Assembly (NCBI RefSeq): GCF_036323735.1
Contig: NC_086028.1
Location: 41,563,501 to 41,627,500, forward strand
DNA from: Rattus norvegicus
Lineage: Eukaryota > Chordata > Mammalia > Rodentia > Muridae
Direction: 5' to 3'
DNA: 64,000 bases
Part shown: piece by piece, positions 11,006 through 22,875 of the stretch
Numbering within the stretch: the first letter of the stretch is position 1
Layout: each line of letters begins with the position of its first letter
Translations under genes and position numbers: made by a program
The notes under the pieces: model-generated
What the model saw: only the letters and a program-made list of their open reading frames with translations
Database searches by the model: none
Told to the model about the DNA's origin: nothing

Positions 11006-11422
11006 AAATAATAAATAGCAACATTAACATTTAATAGCTTTATTTCGAAGTAGACCATTACTAAACCTGTTTGTGGAGAAGAGATTGTTCATATATCATG
11101 GCAGAGCTTCAGCTGGGGTTCTATAGGATGGTTTCCTGAGACAAAGAAGAGATTGGAGCAGGAGAGGAGTGTCTTAGGTCTACCTAGGAACCAATAACAA
11201 TCTAGTTTCTTTCCTCCTGATGATACCAAGTAAATGATAGACTCAGAGACATAAAATTGATACAAACTGGTAGACACTCTGAATCACAGCATTCCTGGAA
11301 AAGGTGGTCCTGATTAAGCCCTAATGGTCACCATGGAGAATTGACATGGAGGACATAAAGTCAACCACTTTAGCTGCCTCCAAGGGAAGAACATCTGTTG
11401 ACTGTTTCTCATCACATAGGGT
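11006..11422. other. Unassigned sequence
   Basis: No repeat or gene recognised before the homopurine tract. Confidence 0.45.
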
Positions 11423-11574
11423 GAGAAGAAGAAGAAGAAGAAGAAGAAGAAGAAGAAGAAGAAGAAGAAGAAGAAGAAGAAGAAGAAGAAGAAGAAGAGG
11501 AGGAGGAGGAGGAGGAGGAGGAGGAGGAGGAGGAGGAGGAGGAGGAGGAGGAGGAGGAGGAGGAGGAGGAGGGA

Positions 11575-11634
<60 letters not shown>

Positions 11635-11635
11635 A
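11423..11635. repeat. 213-base homopurine tract (GAA)n(GAG)n(AAAG)n
   Basis: Three perfect arrays follow each other with no pyrimidine: about 25 GAA units, about 25 AGG/GAG units, then about 15 AAAG units. Frames across it give runs of Arg/Gly on one strand and Ser/Leu/Pro on the other and are not genes. Long mirror-symmetric homopurine DNA is known to favour triplex (H-DNA) formation; the GAG part could also form purine-rich quadruplex-like folds. Confidence 0.98.
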
Positions 11636-11808
11636 CAAACATTTCCAGGTGGACCTTTGCTCTCTCACTCTTTCTTTTGGTGACCCACTAACCCTATCAT
11701 CATCCTCACCCAAGGCAAAATGTTCCTCTTGGGAAGAAACTACACATTTCTATTCTTACTGGGAAAACAGAAGACACTTGGGAAAGATTTCTCAAAACCA
11801 GCTGTCAG

Positions 11809-11810
<2 letters not shown>

Positions 11811-11854
<44 letters not shown>
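11811..11854. repeat. (CA)n microsatellite
   Basis: About 22 perfect CA units, 175 bp after the homopurine tract. Confidence 0.97.
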
Positions 11855-11857
<3 letters not shown>

Positions 11858-12334
11858 CTCCCAAGACAAGGTCCAAGGAGGCTGTGTATGTGTCTAAAGC
11901 TCTGACACACTGTACTAATAGAACAAGCTGAGTGTTCCCTAAAGAACAAATGAAGCATTAAAATATCCCTCCTTTGACGACTCATCCACACTTCCTCCTG
12001 CTCTCAAGCTGGGAAAATAAATGGCCAACAAGAAGTGTTTTAAAAGGGATGTAGATTTCTAGATATTTTCGAATGATGTTGCCCTATTTAAATAGTGAGA
12101 AGCCTTCTCTAATCTGGCAAAGTTATGGGCAAAGGAATACTGCTTGGTACACCCTTCTCTCAGATGTCTGCTAGAACCTGGATGAAGCATCTCAGGGTAT
12201 ATGAAAATACAGGAGTCTCTCATGAGAAATGGAAGAAGAAATGGAAGGAAGGAAGTTTGGCGGGCATGAAGAACATTGTTTTATATTTTTATTCATGTTG
12301 TATATTGCCTGTACATTCTGTAGAAAAGAGAGGG
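11855..12334. other. Unassigned sequence
   Basis: No repeat recognised. The 79-codon frame at 12125-12364 runs into the LTR and is not convincing. Confidence 0.4.
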
Positions 12335-12715
12335 AGTGGTGGCTATTCTTGGTTGTCAACTTGACTACATCTAAAATTAACTAAAATCAAAATGCACCTG
12401 TGAGGAATTTTTTTCCTTAATTGAATCATTTGAAGTAGGAAGACTAACTTCTAATCCAGATCTTTGAGGTGGGAAGATACACCTTTAAACTGGGTCACAC
12501 CTTCTGCTGGCGACCTATATAAAGCACTTGGAAGAAGGAAGGTTGCCCTCCCTTTGCCTGCTCACTCCTGTTCTCTCTGGCAAATCCATTCCTTCACTGG
12601 CATTAGAGCATACTTCTGAGGGATTCCAGCATCTACTGAAGCACAACTGAGACATCCAGCCTCATGGACTGAACAACTACTGGATTCTTGGATGTCAGAA
12701 TTGTGAGCTGGAATC
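12335..12715 (+). mobile_element. ERVL-type LTR, plus strand, 3'-truncated
   Basis: GTGGTGGCTATTCTTGGTTG and TCAACTTGACTACATCTAAA match the start of the 3' LTR of the provirus at 50006. Shared downstream landmarks are CACCTTCTGCTGGCGACCTA, a TATATAAAG box at 12519-12527, GGGATTCCAGCATCTACTGA and GAGACATCCAGCCTCATGGA. Identity fades after about 12690, where the LTR end is missing. It is an independent solo copy of the provirus family. Confidence 0.75.
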
Positions 12716-15147
12716 AGCTGGCCAAAATGCGTCATCCCCATGTAAAATCCAACCCTGGGGTCTGCATGTCAATGGCATAGACACAAAGGGGGATATGGGG
12801 AGCTGAGAAGTAGCTCATGTGAAACCATTCAGTAGACTGAACAAGTGATGGATGATATGTCTGCAGTGTTACAAGCACAGTGTGAGGGTCGAGTATTTAG
12901 AATGCTCATTAGGAGTGATGGAAACTTAAAACAAAAAAATTGAGGGTCTGCTCTTCTCTGGAGTGTCACTTCTTGGTGTTTAGGAGGGAATGACCATGGT
13001 TAGAGGAGAGTGTAGGATGAAGAAGGGCCTCAACCCTGGCCTTCAGATGCCATGGTTTGGAGCTCAGGGCTCTGTGTGACACAACTTGCTCAGACACATA
13101 CTCCAAAGGTTCCAATTAGAGCCCTGTCTTGTGGATCGTTGAAGGCCTTTATCTCAGAAAGTGGGACAGGTAGACATACCAAACATGACCAGTCCACACT
13201 GGGAAGTGCTAAAAAAAATTATAAAACATGTCTCAGAATTTGAAGATTCATCATGAATAGAAATTTATAAAATATCAAACCCATCTTAATAAGTTGCCCT
13301 TAGGAGCCCAGCTGTTTCTTCTCTCAAATCTGAAGCATGCAGGTAAATTAACCTGCTCAGGGGATAACAGGAGAGATGGAAAATGTTGTTCCTCACTTGG
13401 AAGGGACTGAGAGCAGAGGACCTGAAGAGACTCTGTGGAGTGCATGGGTCAAGGAAAGGACTTACAATACCCTTTTCCCCCAAGCCAGAGACACACAGAA
13501 CAGAACACAGAGGCTTCAAAGGCTCTGACTTGACCCCCCACCCTCTACAGTACCAAGTGGGGACTGCTGGGTCTGATGATCCAAAAGCTTTGACATCAAC
13601 CCAGCCCAGCTGTGCCAGTAATTAACTGTTAGATTTTATTTTCTATTATGGCCTCCCCACTCTTGCTTATATGTCTCCTGATGGCTTCACTTTTGTCTGC
13701 AGCCTGATTCTAGGTTTTAAGCTTCTTATGTGTCACTCAGCAAATGAGACATTCTCTGCCCATACCTCTTACGCATCCCCTTTTGTTTCTACATCTCCTC
13801 CTCTTATTATTTCTTAATTAGAACCTTCTATAGCTTTGACAGTCTCTAAAATCTGCAGTCCTTAACTCTTCCCCTCCCAGTTCCTTTAAATGCCTCAATT
13901 CTTTTCTTTTTAAAGTGGATCTTCTACTCTTTCCTATTCTCACCAACCCTACTTCCCTCCTGACCTAATCTAACTAACATGTGAATATATTCCATACTAT
14001 CTTTGGTTATTTATCTTCTAGTTGTTACTGAAGTCAATGAGGACACTGTTGTTAATGGACTAGCACAACATTTGCATAAAGGCCCATATCCAGCAGCTGT
14101 TCCTGTAATTAATATTCTATTCAGAGAATAATATACAGTCCACATCAGGCACCCTGGGCTCCTAGACAGAGGAACTATTTTCTGAACTATGCACCTCGGC
14201 TCTGCCATATCCAAGTCCCCCAAGTACTTCCAATAATTCAATAGAAAGAAAAGAGCTGATAAAAATAAAGTCTGAAACAACAAAATAACCAAGGTGTAAA
14301 TCCCAACTCTGTGCCAAGAACCCAAAACCCACAGATTTTCCAATAATTACTGGGAATGATACCTATTGAGAGTGAGTTAGCTGAAACTCTAGAGAACTAA
14401 AGGGGTTGTGGGTTTGTTCAAATAAACTAAAGAGGAATCGAAACTCCTGCTCGAACACAGAAACAGCTGAATAAAAAGAGGAGGGTGGTGTGAGACATGA
14501 ACAAGGAATTTAACCAAGAGGAGGACTGAAGAAAAACTGCCCTGACAAAAGTCAAATCAAAAGCTCTGAGGAAAGTGTCAGCAAGAGAGAGAATGGGCGA
14601 AGGACAAGGAGAGAATCTGGCCTGAGGACAGGGAGGAGGAGGAAGAGCAGTCAGAAAGGGACAAAGATTAACAAAGAAGGAGGAGCTTGTGGGAATTCCA
14701 AGACAAGTGTGACCATGAAAAAGGCGACTCTGTGGGTTACAGGCATAGAAAAGGGAAGAGAATCTCACTCTAAAGGCACAGAAACCATCTGCAAGTCAAT
14801 CTTAAGAGAAACCTTCCCAGAGCGAGGAAAACTCAATCTAGGTACAACAGGTATTTAGGTCAGCAAACAGAAAAGCCCCTATACTACCTCCCCTTCTCAC
14901 TTTATAGCTGAAACACTTAACTATACAGAAGAAAGGGCATGCCCAGAGAGCAACAAAAGAGAGTCAGCAGGGCAAGCCTAGTGCCATAAAAGCAGAAGGA
15001 CCAGTTGAAACTTGAAAAGCCAGGAGGTCTTGGAATAAGGTATTGCCAAATTCTGAAAGACAGTAACAGCCCTTCCAGAGTCCTGTAAGGTTTAGAGTCA
15101 AACCAAATCAGATTAGTTTTTTGCCCTCATGACCTCAATCTCAGGTT
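12716..15147. other. Unassigned, largely unique sequence
   Basis: No gene or confident repeat in 2.4 kb. Frames of 110 and 113 codons on the minus strand (14011-14343, 14427-14768) have no family resemblance or codon pattern that I trust. Confidence 0.45.
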
Positions 15148-15400
15148 AGTGATTCTTCTCATTTGTGTGACAGAATGCCTTGCAAAAGCAACTCAACGTA
15201 AAACTAATTATTTTAGTTCACCGTTCAAGGCTGCAGTCCATCAAAGCCATTTGCTTTGCATCTGCACTCAGGAATCAGAGAGAGACGAATGGATGATCAG
15301 CTCCATGTCTTATTCCCACTCAGGCCAGGACCCTCACTCGTGGAATGGGGCAGCCCACATTCAGGGTGAGTCTTGCTGCCTGTTACCCATACCTAGATAA
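15148..15400 (-). mobile_element. MaLR/ERVL-type rodent LTR fragment, minus strand
   Basis: GTGACAGAATGCCTTGCAAA, GCAACTCAACGTAAAACTAA and TTCAAGGCTGCAGTCCATCA match the reversed 3' part of the same LTR type as at 24140 and 62270. Confidence 0.5.
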
Positions 15401-16224
15401 TCGCTCACAGACAGGCCCAGAGTTTGGTTCCCATGATGATTCTAAATAACCATGAGCTTACAGTCAAGGTAACCAACACAGTCCCTGTCATCTCCCCCTC
15501 TAAATGGATTTCTATGTATTTCTTTTTTTGTGTGTTTGCATCATGTGCTCAGTTAAGCATTGCCAGGGTCTCTTCAAGTGGGTGTGAAGAGTCTACTGGT
15601 GTAACCAATTTGTGTATTTAATTGTTGTAAGGAGCCATGTGTGTGAACCTCGGTGTGTGAGTCCATCTCTGCATTAGAACTGCAAAATAACACAGTAAGT
15701 TAAAGTAGGGGTGAAGATGTATCTCAGTCACCCAGCGTTTGCCTGGGATGCATAAACTCAGTATACAAATGATAGGACTTCAGAGTTATTCTTGGCATCC
15801 AAGTAAGTTTGAAGTCAGTCTGGACTACTGGTTCTCTAAACAAACTAACATTGGATGAAGGGGAAGCGTCGGGCAAAGCTTCACTCAGACAGCAGAAGTG
15901 TGACAGGTAGAAAGTGCTTCCAACCATCCTCTTTGCTAAACTCTTCCAGTGTGAGCCATGCGTGTCACCTAATTTAAGCCACAGTACGAATCCATACTGA
16001 CTCAGTTTCCTCACAGCTGCATACCAGACAGCCCCTTTCCGAATGGCCAGGCCCAAAGTCTGCTCATTTCTTATCACTCCTAGGCCCACACAAGCATTCC
16101 TTGTCCTCTGTCTGAACCGTAAAGGTCCTGCATGAAAATTCAGTATCGGTCATACTGCATTCAGAATGGTTTGTGTCCCAAAGTAGATGCTGAATGAATG
16201 CCAGCTGAGCTAATGGTGACAGCA
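15401..16224. other. Unassigned; one possible ID-like remnant
   Basis: Around 15710-15770, GAAGATGTATCTCAGTCACC and AGCGTTTGCCTGGGATGCAT resemble an old tRNA(Ala)-derived SINE head in plus orientation. The rest is unrecognised. Confidence 0.3.
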
Positions 16225-16480
16225 ATCATTTATTAGAAGCCTATCAGTCCCAACCACTGCATAAAGTTTAAGCTTTTTGCATACACATCTAATTCATTCT
16301 TAACTGGAAAAGCAGATATCCATCTTACTCATTTTATAGGCAGACAGCAACTCTTTTGGGGATTAACTACCCATGATCACACCCGCCTTCAAAAGAGGAA
16401 TCCGAACTTGAGCGCTGACTGGCTCAGGCTGGCTTGCTCCTGAGCTCACGATCTGAACCACGGGTACCAGAAAGGTAAGT
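16225..16480 (-). mobile_element. MIR SINE, minus strand
   Basis: AATCATTTATTAGAAGCCTA, GCATACACATCTAATTCATT, TTTTATAGGCAGACAGCAAC and TACCCATGATCACACCCGCC follow the reversed MIR from its tail to its head. Confidence 0.65.
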
Positions 16481-16599
16481 GGACAGTGTTCAGACAAACA
16501 GAAGGATGAGCGAAATGACGGAGGCAGGATGTCTGCATCCTCAGACGCTAAGTTCAAGATCAACTTTCAAACTCAGCTAGCTTTCCTCCCAGCATTCAG

Positions 16600-17620
16600 T
16601 GGGAAGTTCGTCAGGAAACGGGGGGAAGGCGGGCTTATTTCACCATTTTAAAGATTCATAATGAGCTAAAAGGCCAAGTCAAAACCAATTTATTATTCAC
16701 CAACATCTCAGGTCCCCGTCTGTTTTGTTCTCCTGAATAAAACATACCTTCCTTCTCAAGTGCAAGGTCTGCCAGGAGCTGGGAAGGAAAAGGGGGCCAG
16801 TGATACATATTTACATAATTAGGAAGAAAAGACTCGCACTCACGCAGGTTTCCTTGTGACTGCTTATGTTTGGCTGAGTCTGGCTCTAGAAAATGTTTAC
16901 CTGGTGTCCAAATCGTGGGTCTCTTTCACCCCAAAGCAAGATTTTTATGAGACAGGGTTTCTTCTCCTTTTAGAACTGCAACATTCAACAACTGCCCTAC
17001 ATCACTCTGAGCTCAACAAAAGAAACCACAGTCCATGAAACCTGGGTTCTAGCCCAAGAGAGGATGAATCTACCTGCTTCCCTGGCACAGACTGGGACTT
17101 AGCCCTGTCTCAGAAGGTGACAGTAATTATGATTTATCACCTAGGCTGATGCGCAGGACTTGAGTCCTTGTGCAAACAAGCAGGAATTTTGCAGTTGCAA
17201 ATCCCACCAAGAAAACTGCCATTGTCCTGCATATACTGTGCTCTCAAAATCCACTGAGGTGGGCATTGCAGTTGTGTGCATTCCGCACAGACGAATAGCA
17301 TGTCCCTGGGAAAAGAAGCCCCACGCAGCTTCTATTTAACTTTAAAACTGCGTTTTAATAATGCATTTTCAGGGAAAGAGCTAAAATCAATGATTTTACT
17401 CTCACTAAGCCCAGAGCATGCAGGCAAAATGAAATCCTGTCTGCTTGCTTTCTCTCGCCCACCCATCTCTGAGCGTTTTGCAATAGAAGTCCCTTTTCAG
17501 TCACAATGTCATATTTTAATCCAATCAATGCACATTAGCTACGACGTAATGTAAATGTCATTGTATTATTTCCTGAAACCATTCTTTTAATTTGTTGAAG
17601 CCCGGAACTTCACAATCTTT
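16600..17620. other. Candidate non-coding regulatory block
   Basis: About 1 kb with no recognised repeat and with spread CpGs, unlike the surroundings. It contains clusters of homeodomain/POU-like motifs: TTCATAATGAGC near 16655, ATTTACATAATTAGG near 16808, TTTTAATAATGCATTTTC near 17351 and AATCAATGATTTTAC near 17385. No convincing open frame. The look is that of an ancient enhancer, but conservation has not been tested. Confidence 0.3.
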
Positions 17621-18019
17621 CTACCTCAAATTAATAAGTATTGGACAGCTTTTCTATATCTCTCTCCACCCTCAATGGACTGTTATTGAACAAACCTGTA
17701 CTAGGACACTCCAGGGTGGGGCAGGACTGGATTTTCTTCAATTCCCTAAAACACTGGCAAGATGAGACCTCTCCACCATGACTCCTTGTTATCTTCCATT
17801 TTGCGAGACTATAAGTACATAATTGGAACACATAAATGGCATCTTATATATTTCCTTATATATTCGTACAACACCTGCTCAAAGGTGCTAAAAATATGTC
17901 AGGAAGGAAGAAATGAAGAGAGACAAAGAGAAGAGGAAGAAGAAAGGGAAGGGAGAGAAAAATAAAAAGAAGACTTCAGACTCAGGTTTTCGCCCTATTT
18001 TATTTTCCACAGCATGAAT
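17621..18019. other. Unassigned; GA-rich stretch
   Basis: No gene recognised. Positions 17898-17970 are almost all purine (GGAAGGAAGAAATGAAGAGA and on), a minor low-complexity tract. Confidence 0.5.
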
Positions 18020-18093
18020 ACTAATAATAATTATTATTATTATTGTCATTATTATTATTGCTGCTGCTACTACTACTATTATTATTATTATTA
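18020..18093. repeat. (TTA/CTA)n microsatellite
   Basis: TAATAATTATTATTATTATT, then short CTG and CTA runs, then ATT runs: an imperfect trinucleotide array. Confidence 0.93.
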
Positions 18094-18959
18094 ATTCAAA
18101 AATTTGTCCTGTGTTTTGGCTAGGGTCTTTGTCTCTTCCTAGGTCCCTATTTGTGTGTCTTGAGTGACTTTCCTGAGAAGACATGAACAAATGTCTATTT
18201 GTGCCATGTGGGACAGCAGTCACAGACTAAAGAAACAGGGCCATCAATATCTGACTTGGAAGCCCAGCTAGACTGATGAACCAATGAGGTTTTGCCAAAC
18301 ATCGCAGCCCAGCATGGACAACACCTCACAGAGAATTCACATCCCGAGAGCCCCGACACAGCCAGCAGACTGCTCCATGGAACAGGGTATTTTTTCACCA
18401 ATGGCTTACTGATTTTATAACCCTGGGGAGGGCCCCTGAGAATTTTCTAAGTTTCAGGATATCCTAGGCCTAGTGTTGACTGAGCCATAAGTTTCTTGAA
18501 CTTGCTAACCTCCCTTTTCCCTCCTCCACCTGGACAGAACAGTTCACTTTGAAGGAAATAGCTACACAATGCTATGTTGCCACCATGTTGATTCTCAGCT
18601 TCTCCAAGCCCACCCACCACAACCACTAACTTTCAGACTATTGGATACATTAAAGGTACTTATGCACACATTGGCCTTCTGCTATTACTTCTAAACCTAG
18701 CCATGTCTGCCTGTCTGTCTCTTTGACACACTCTATGCTCCAGTGTCACTGAATAAGACCATGTGATACCACCACCAGAGCTGTGCTACCCCAAGGATTA
18801 TAGCAATTTTCATCATCTAATAGGCCACTGGATGCTTTCAAACTATGATTCCATATGCTGCCTGGGAGGTAGTAACAAAAATATGTACTCAAAGTCTTCA
18901 TTCATTTCCCAAGAATAATGGTCACTTTATATAAAAAGTAAAACAATATTGTTCTTGGA
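18094..18959. other. Unassigned sequence
   Basis: No confident repeat or gene. Confidence 0.45.
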
Positions 18960-19120
18960 GTTTTATAAAGACCTAGCTTCATAAACCCAGTTCCAAGGCT
19001 TACTCGCACTACCAGCATGGTGACTCGGTAATCCCCCAAGTGACTTCACTCTTATGTGAGGCCATCAGTGCCAGTCTGCACCAGGAAGTGATAGAAAGTC
19101 TTAAATAAGGCAGTGAGTGC
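18960..19120 (+). mobile_element. Possible MIR fragment, plus strand
   Basis: CATGGTGACTCGGTAATCCC followed by CAAGTGACTTCACTCTTATG has the spacing of the MIR core, but it is heavily diverged. Confidence 0.35.
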
Positions 19121-19169
19121 GGAGAGAAGACCACTGACCCTGCCTGGAGGTCATGGGAGGCCATTTTTT

Positions 19170-19508
19170 TCTGTAGACACAGTGGTGTCTACTGACAACT
19201 TGGCTAGACTTAGAATCTCCATGGCAACACACTTCTGGGTGTATCTGTGACTTTGTGTCCAGAAAGGTTTAAGTAAGGAGGCAGCACCACCCCATTGGTT
19301 GGAGTCCTACACAGAATAACAAGGAGGGTGAGCTGAGCGCCAGCAACCACCTCTGTTTCCTGGTTGTGCCTGCGTTGTGACCAGACATCTCACACTATTG
19401 CTACCATGCCTTCCTGCCATAATGCACTGTACCCTCATAAAAGGAGTTCAAACACTTCCTTCATTAAATGTCTTTCCCAGGGTTTGGTCATGTCAACAGA
19501 GACATAGT
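19170..19508 (+). mobile_element. MaLR/ERVL-type rodent LTR, plus strand
   Basis: ACAACTTGGCTAGACTTAGA, GTGTATCTGTGACTTTGTGT, CCTGCCATAATGCACTGTAC and a terminal GTTTGGTCATGTCAACAGAG follow the order of the MT/ORR1-like copies elsewhere in the window. Confidence 0.5.
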
Positions 19509-20888
19509 GTGGCTGTGAGCATGATCAGTGACACAAGCTCCTCACTCCTCTTGCCGCCATTTTCCCTCACCAGTCTCATCGTTCATGCATTCTGTGAATA
19601 CCGAGCTACACTTGTTTGCCCCAGAGGCAGCTTCTGTTCTGAGGGATCCAAATGAGGATGATAATGGTATAATGACATAAGGCCTGAGATTAATGTTTAA
19701 TACAATATAAGGTGGTAATGTGACATTTAATAAAATTGGAAGGGCCCCAATCATCTAATCACAAGCTCCTCTCCCCAAGGAAAGATCCTCTAGCCAAAAA
19801 GACATTTCTCTAACAAGAAGACCAAAATCTCTTGCAGCAGATCCTTAGTTTAATGCTCCCTATTTGCCATGGACCTCAGAAACATTCAAGCAAGTCAGTC
19901 AGAGCCTCTCGTAAATTAGAAGACTACAGCCACGTATTACCACTGTGTCTTGGCTGTGTCTTGGCTGTGTCTTGGCTGTGTCTTGCAGCCCCTGGGTGGT
20001 GAAAAGGCTCCCACATGCAACCCTTGGATTCTGAGCAGTGTCCTTCTCCAAACTGGGACTGTACCTGACTAATACTCTCTGTTGACCCCAATCACCCAGT
20101 GGCAGGTGTCATGTATGCACAGGACCTTCTATATCACCTTAGGGTAGCATGTCAGCTCTCACCATGAGGCGAAGAGGGGGCATATAACACTGTAAACATG
20201 GCCCCTGGTCCTACCATTCTGTCTAATGGAGAAAATTTGAGGGTAAATGGACTAAAGGTGAAGTTGAAGGTAGAATATGTTATGCAAGCGGAGAGAGAGG
20301 TGCAAGATTTCAGGGCATCAGGAATCACAATTTCCAGGGTATCTTTTAGGCTCCCTGCCCTTATGTGCATCCTAATAAGTACATACGTCACTCAAGTGAT
20401 CTGCTTATAGCTCATGCCCAGGTTTCATCCAGTGAGCAAAACCCTATCAATTCCATATTTAAGCCTGCTGCTGATGCTCTGTGCTTAAGGTAGGGCTCTA
20501 GGGTTCAGAATGCCTTAAGCCTGGCTGCGTGCTGTCTTTATTGTTCTACCTCCTTTGTCCCAGGGTCCCTTTCAAATCACTCTCTTCTCACATTCTTCTG
20601 TGAAGTATTTCTCTGCTGTAATAGAGTAGCTTGCCAGCATCACTTGGCTTCCGCTTGATCATGTTCTACAGAAAGCATGCTCAATCTGTCTCCAGAGCTC
20701 AGCTGAGCCCATCAACCACCCATCCAAGACAAGAACTTTGTCAAAGACAAATCAGGATCTATTACCACGGCTCCTTCTAGAAAATTCTTTCCTGTTTTTC
20801 TCCATCCTCTCCTCCCTCCTACCCATCTACCTGCCTTTCCTGCTTTCTTCTTTCCTCCCTGCCTGCCTTATTCCTTCCCATTATACAT
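19509..20888. other. Mostly unassigned sequence
   Basis: No gene recognised. It contains the small 11-bp tandem array listed separately and a pyrimidine-rich run before the CA array. Confidence 0.45.
19943..19986. repeat. 11-bp tandem repeat, four copies
   Basis: CTGTGTCTTGG repeats four times with one change in the last unit. Confidence 0.95.

Positions 20889-20930
<42 letters not shown>
20889..20930. repeat. (CA)n microsatellite
   Basis: About 21 perfect CA units ending at GATATATATG. Confidence 0.97.
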
Positions 20931-20932
<2 letters not shown>

Positions 20933-20967
20933 TATATATGTACATTAAATTTAGAACACATTTTAAA

Positions 20968-21135
20968 TCAATAATAGCACTTACTATTTGAATGTCTAGT
21001 GGGCCCCAGGCACTGCAGTAAAGATGCTAAACCCATTATCTTGTTTAAATCTTAATATTCCCAGAGCCCTTCAAGGTATAGAATTTCCCATTGAGAAGCA
21101 AGACTGGTGAATATTGAGCCATTGATCCAAAGCAT
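20968..21135 (-). mobile_element. MIR SINE, minus strand
   Basis: AATAGCACTTACTATTTGAA, GGGCCCCAGGCACTGCAGTA, CATTATCTTGTTTAAATCTT and TATAGAATTTCCCATTGAGA follow the reversed MIR. Confidence 0.65.
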
Positions 21136-22089
21136 GGATTCACTATGTATAAAATTAAGTATTTGATTTGGGATTAGGTTTTTTTTCCTCTAAATCCCTA
21201 CTCAGAACCCTTGGCTATCTCTATGCATGTATACACATGTGCCTAGGTGAGGCAGAGATGTCAAGCAGTTTGAAAGTTTAAATTCAAAGTAAGTGATGAC
21301 ATCCTCACACCTTGACAGACCTGAGCCAGTTCTTTAAAAACAACCCTTTGCTAACAATCAGCACAGACTTCTGTTTGCATGAGTCCAATCTTGTTTTGCA
21401 TTCTTTCCAGCCAGGTTGCATGTTTATTTGCATGTCCTGCCTAAGAGGAGTGAACTAAGTAGAAGAAACAGGATTTGGGGCTGGTGGCCTGCTGTTAAGT
21501 GTCTTTCTAAACATCTGCAACTTGCCTTCCATTCTCTGCACCTCTGCAGGATCGTGCCTAAGCAGACAGAATTCATCTTCCCTCTGTGCACATCACAGAG
21601 GAGCAGTAGCTTAAATAAGCTTTAAAACACAAAAGCACCCAGCCTGTGTTTTCTCAGGTGCGACTCAGGAAAGTCTAATGGGCTGGGGGATGACTTTTCC
21701 CAGAGACTCAATTATCATAAATCTGGAAGATTAGAGTAGAAAAAGCTACTCAGAAAACCAGGCATGCGGTGCTGGAAATGGGCTGTTGGAAATATCTGTC
21801 TGTCTTGAACTGTCCTGGGCCTGGATTTAAAAACCTTTCCCTTTTGTGGTGTTAGACTTCAGCAACACCCCATCTAAGTGGTCCAGAGATACCTCAACGC
21901 CCGTGAGTAGAATTGAATCCCCTGCTCTTCTGAGCAATTCAGCAAGGCAAAGAAGTTTATATTAAGAAATCATGTTCTCTGGAAGTAGTCCAACAACCAA
22001 AGGGGAAACCCTGACTGCTGATAGGAATTTGGACCCAGAGACACTCCGACTGGTGCCTTTCCCTGTGTCGGCTGCCTGACTTTCCACAA
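21136..22089. other. Unassigned, apparently unique sequence
   Basis: No repeat recognised and no convincing coding frame. Confidence 0.45.
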
Positions 22090-22330
22090 AAGATGGAAAT
22101 CTGGGAAGCAGAAACCAGAATCCCCAATAGATGAAATGTGAATGTAATGTCAGCTTTAATAAAACAGCTGGGCTTTAGCTGGAAGGTGGCTTAATTGAGA
22201 AATCTCAGCTAGGAGAGATCATTATTTCTTTAATCAATTCCTCGTTAAACCACCAAATGCTGGAATGCAGCAAAATAAGAGTGCCAGCATCAGGTCCCAG
22301 CCAGGGTCTACTGAGTCCTCCTACATACAG
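22090..22330. other. Candidate non-coding regulatory block
   Basis: Repeat-free, with several transcription-factor-like motifs packed together: CAGCTTTAATAAAACAGCTG near 22150, GGCTTAATTGAG near 22188, and ATCATTATTTCTTTAATCAA near 22219. It lies in a 1.6-kb stretch without recognised repeats. Function is inferred from motif density only. Confidence 0.28.
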
Positions 22331-22749
22331 GGTGACCACAGATGATTCATGGAGATGATTCACGTAGAAACATTGGTTGTATTTCTTTTTCTTTAAAGTC
22401 TCATACATGGGTGAATGCGCAGAAATGGCACAGCATCTAAGATCCACCGGTGTAAATTGTTGTTTATTTATATATGATCATACATGCAACCTGACAGATC
22501 AGATGATATCATATAACTATAAAACAAAAAAGAAGCAAAGGTTCCAGGCACCGAGTCTACTTTCTTAGTTGCTAGCTGGATGCAACTAAGTATGGGCGGT
22601 GACGGGCTTGATTCTTTATTGTTGAGAAAACAGTCCAGAGAGACTTGACTACCTAGTCAGAGAGCCTAGTCTATGGCCATAGACTACCAAGAACCTCAGA
22701 AGATTTGGCGGCTTCACAACTCCTGCTAAACAGTGTTTAGATGAAGCTC

Positions 22750-22875
22750 ATTTATTTGAATTTTTTGAAGTAGGGTCTCATCTTGTTAACTAAGATTGTT
22801 GTGGATTTGCAGTGTAGCCCAGGCTGATCTCAAACTAACAGTCTTCCTACCTTAGCCTCCTCACAACTGTAGAGG
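22750..22875 (-). mobile_element. Old B1-type SINE, minus strand
   Basis: GAAGTAGGGTCTCATCTTGT, GCAGTGTAGCCCAGGCTGAT, CTCAAACTAACAGTCTTCCT and ACCTTAGCCTCCTCACAACT follow the reversed B1 (7SL-derived) sequence. Confidence 0.75.

Noticed and set aside
11321..11905. Frames of 76-183 codons over the homopurine tract
   Set aside because: They only translate GAA/GAG/AAAG and CA arrays into Arg/Gly, Ser, Leu or Pro runs.
14011..16089. Minus-strand frames of 110, 113 and 121 codons
   Set aside because: No motif or domain recognised; overlapping composition-driven frames.
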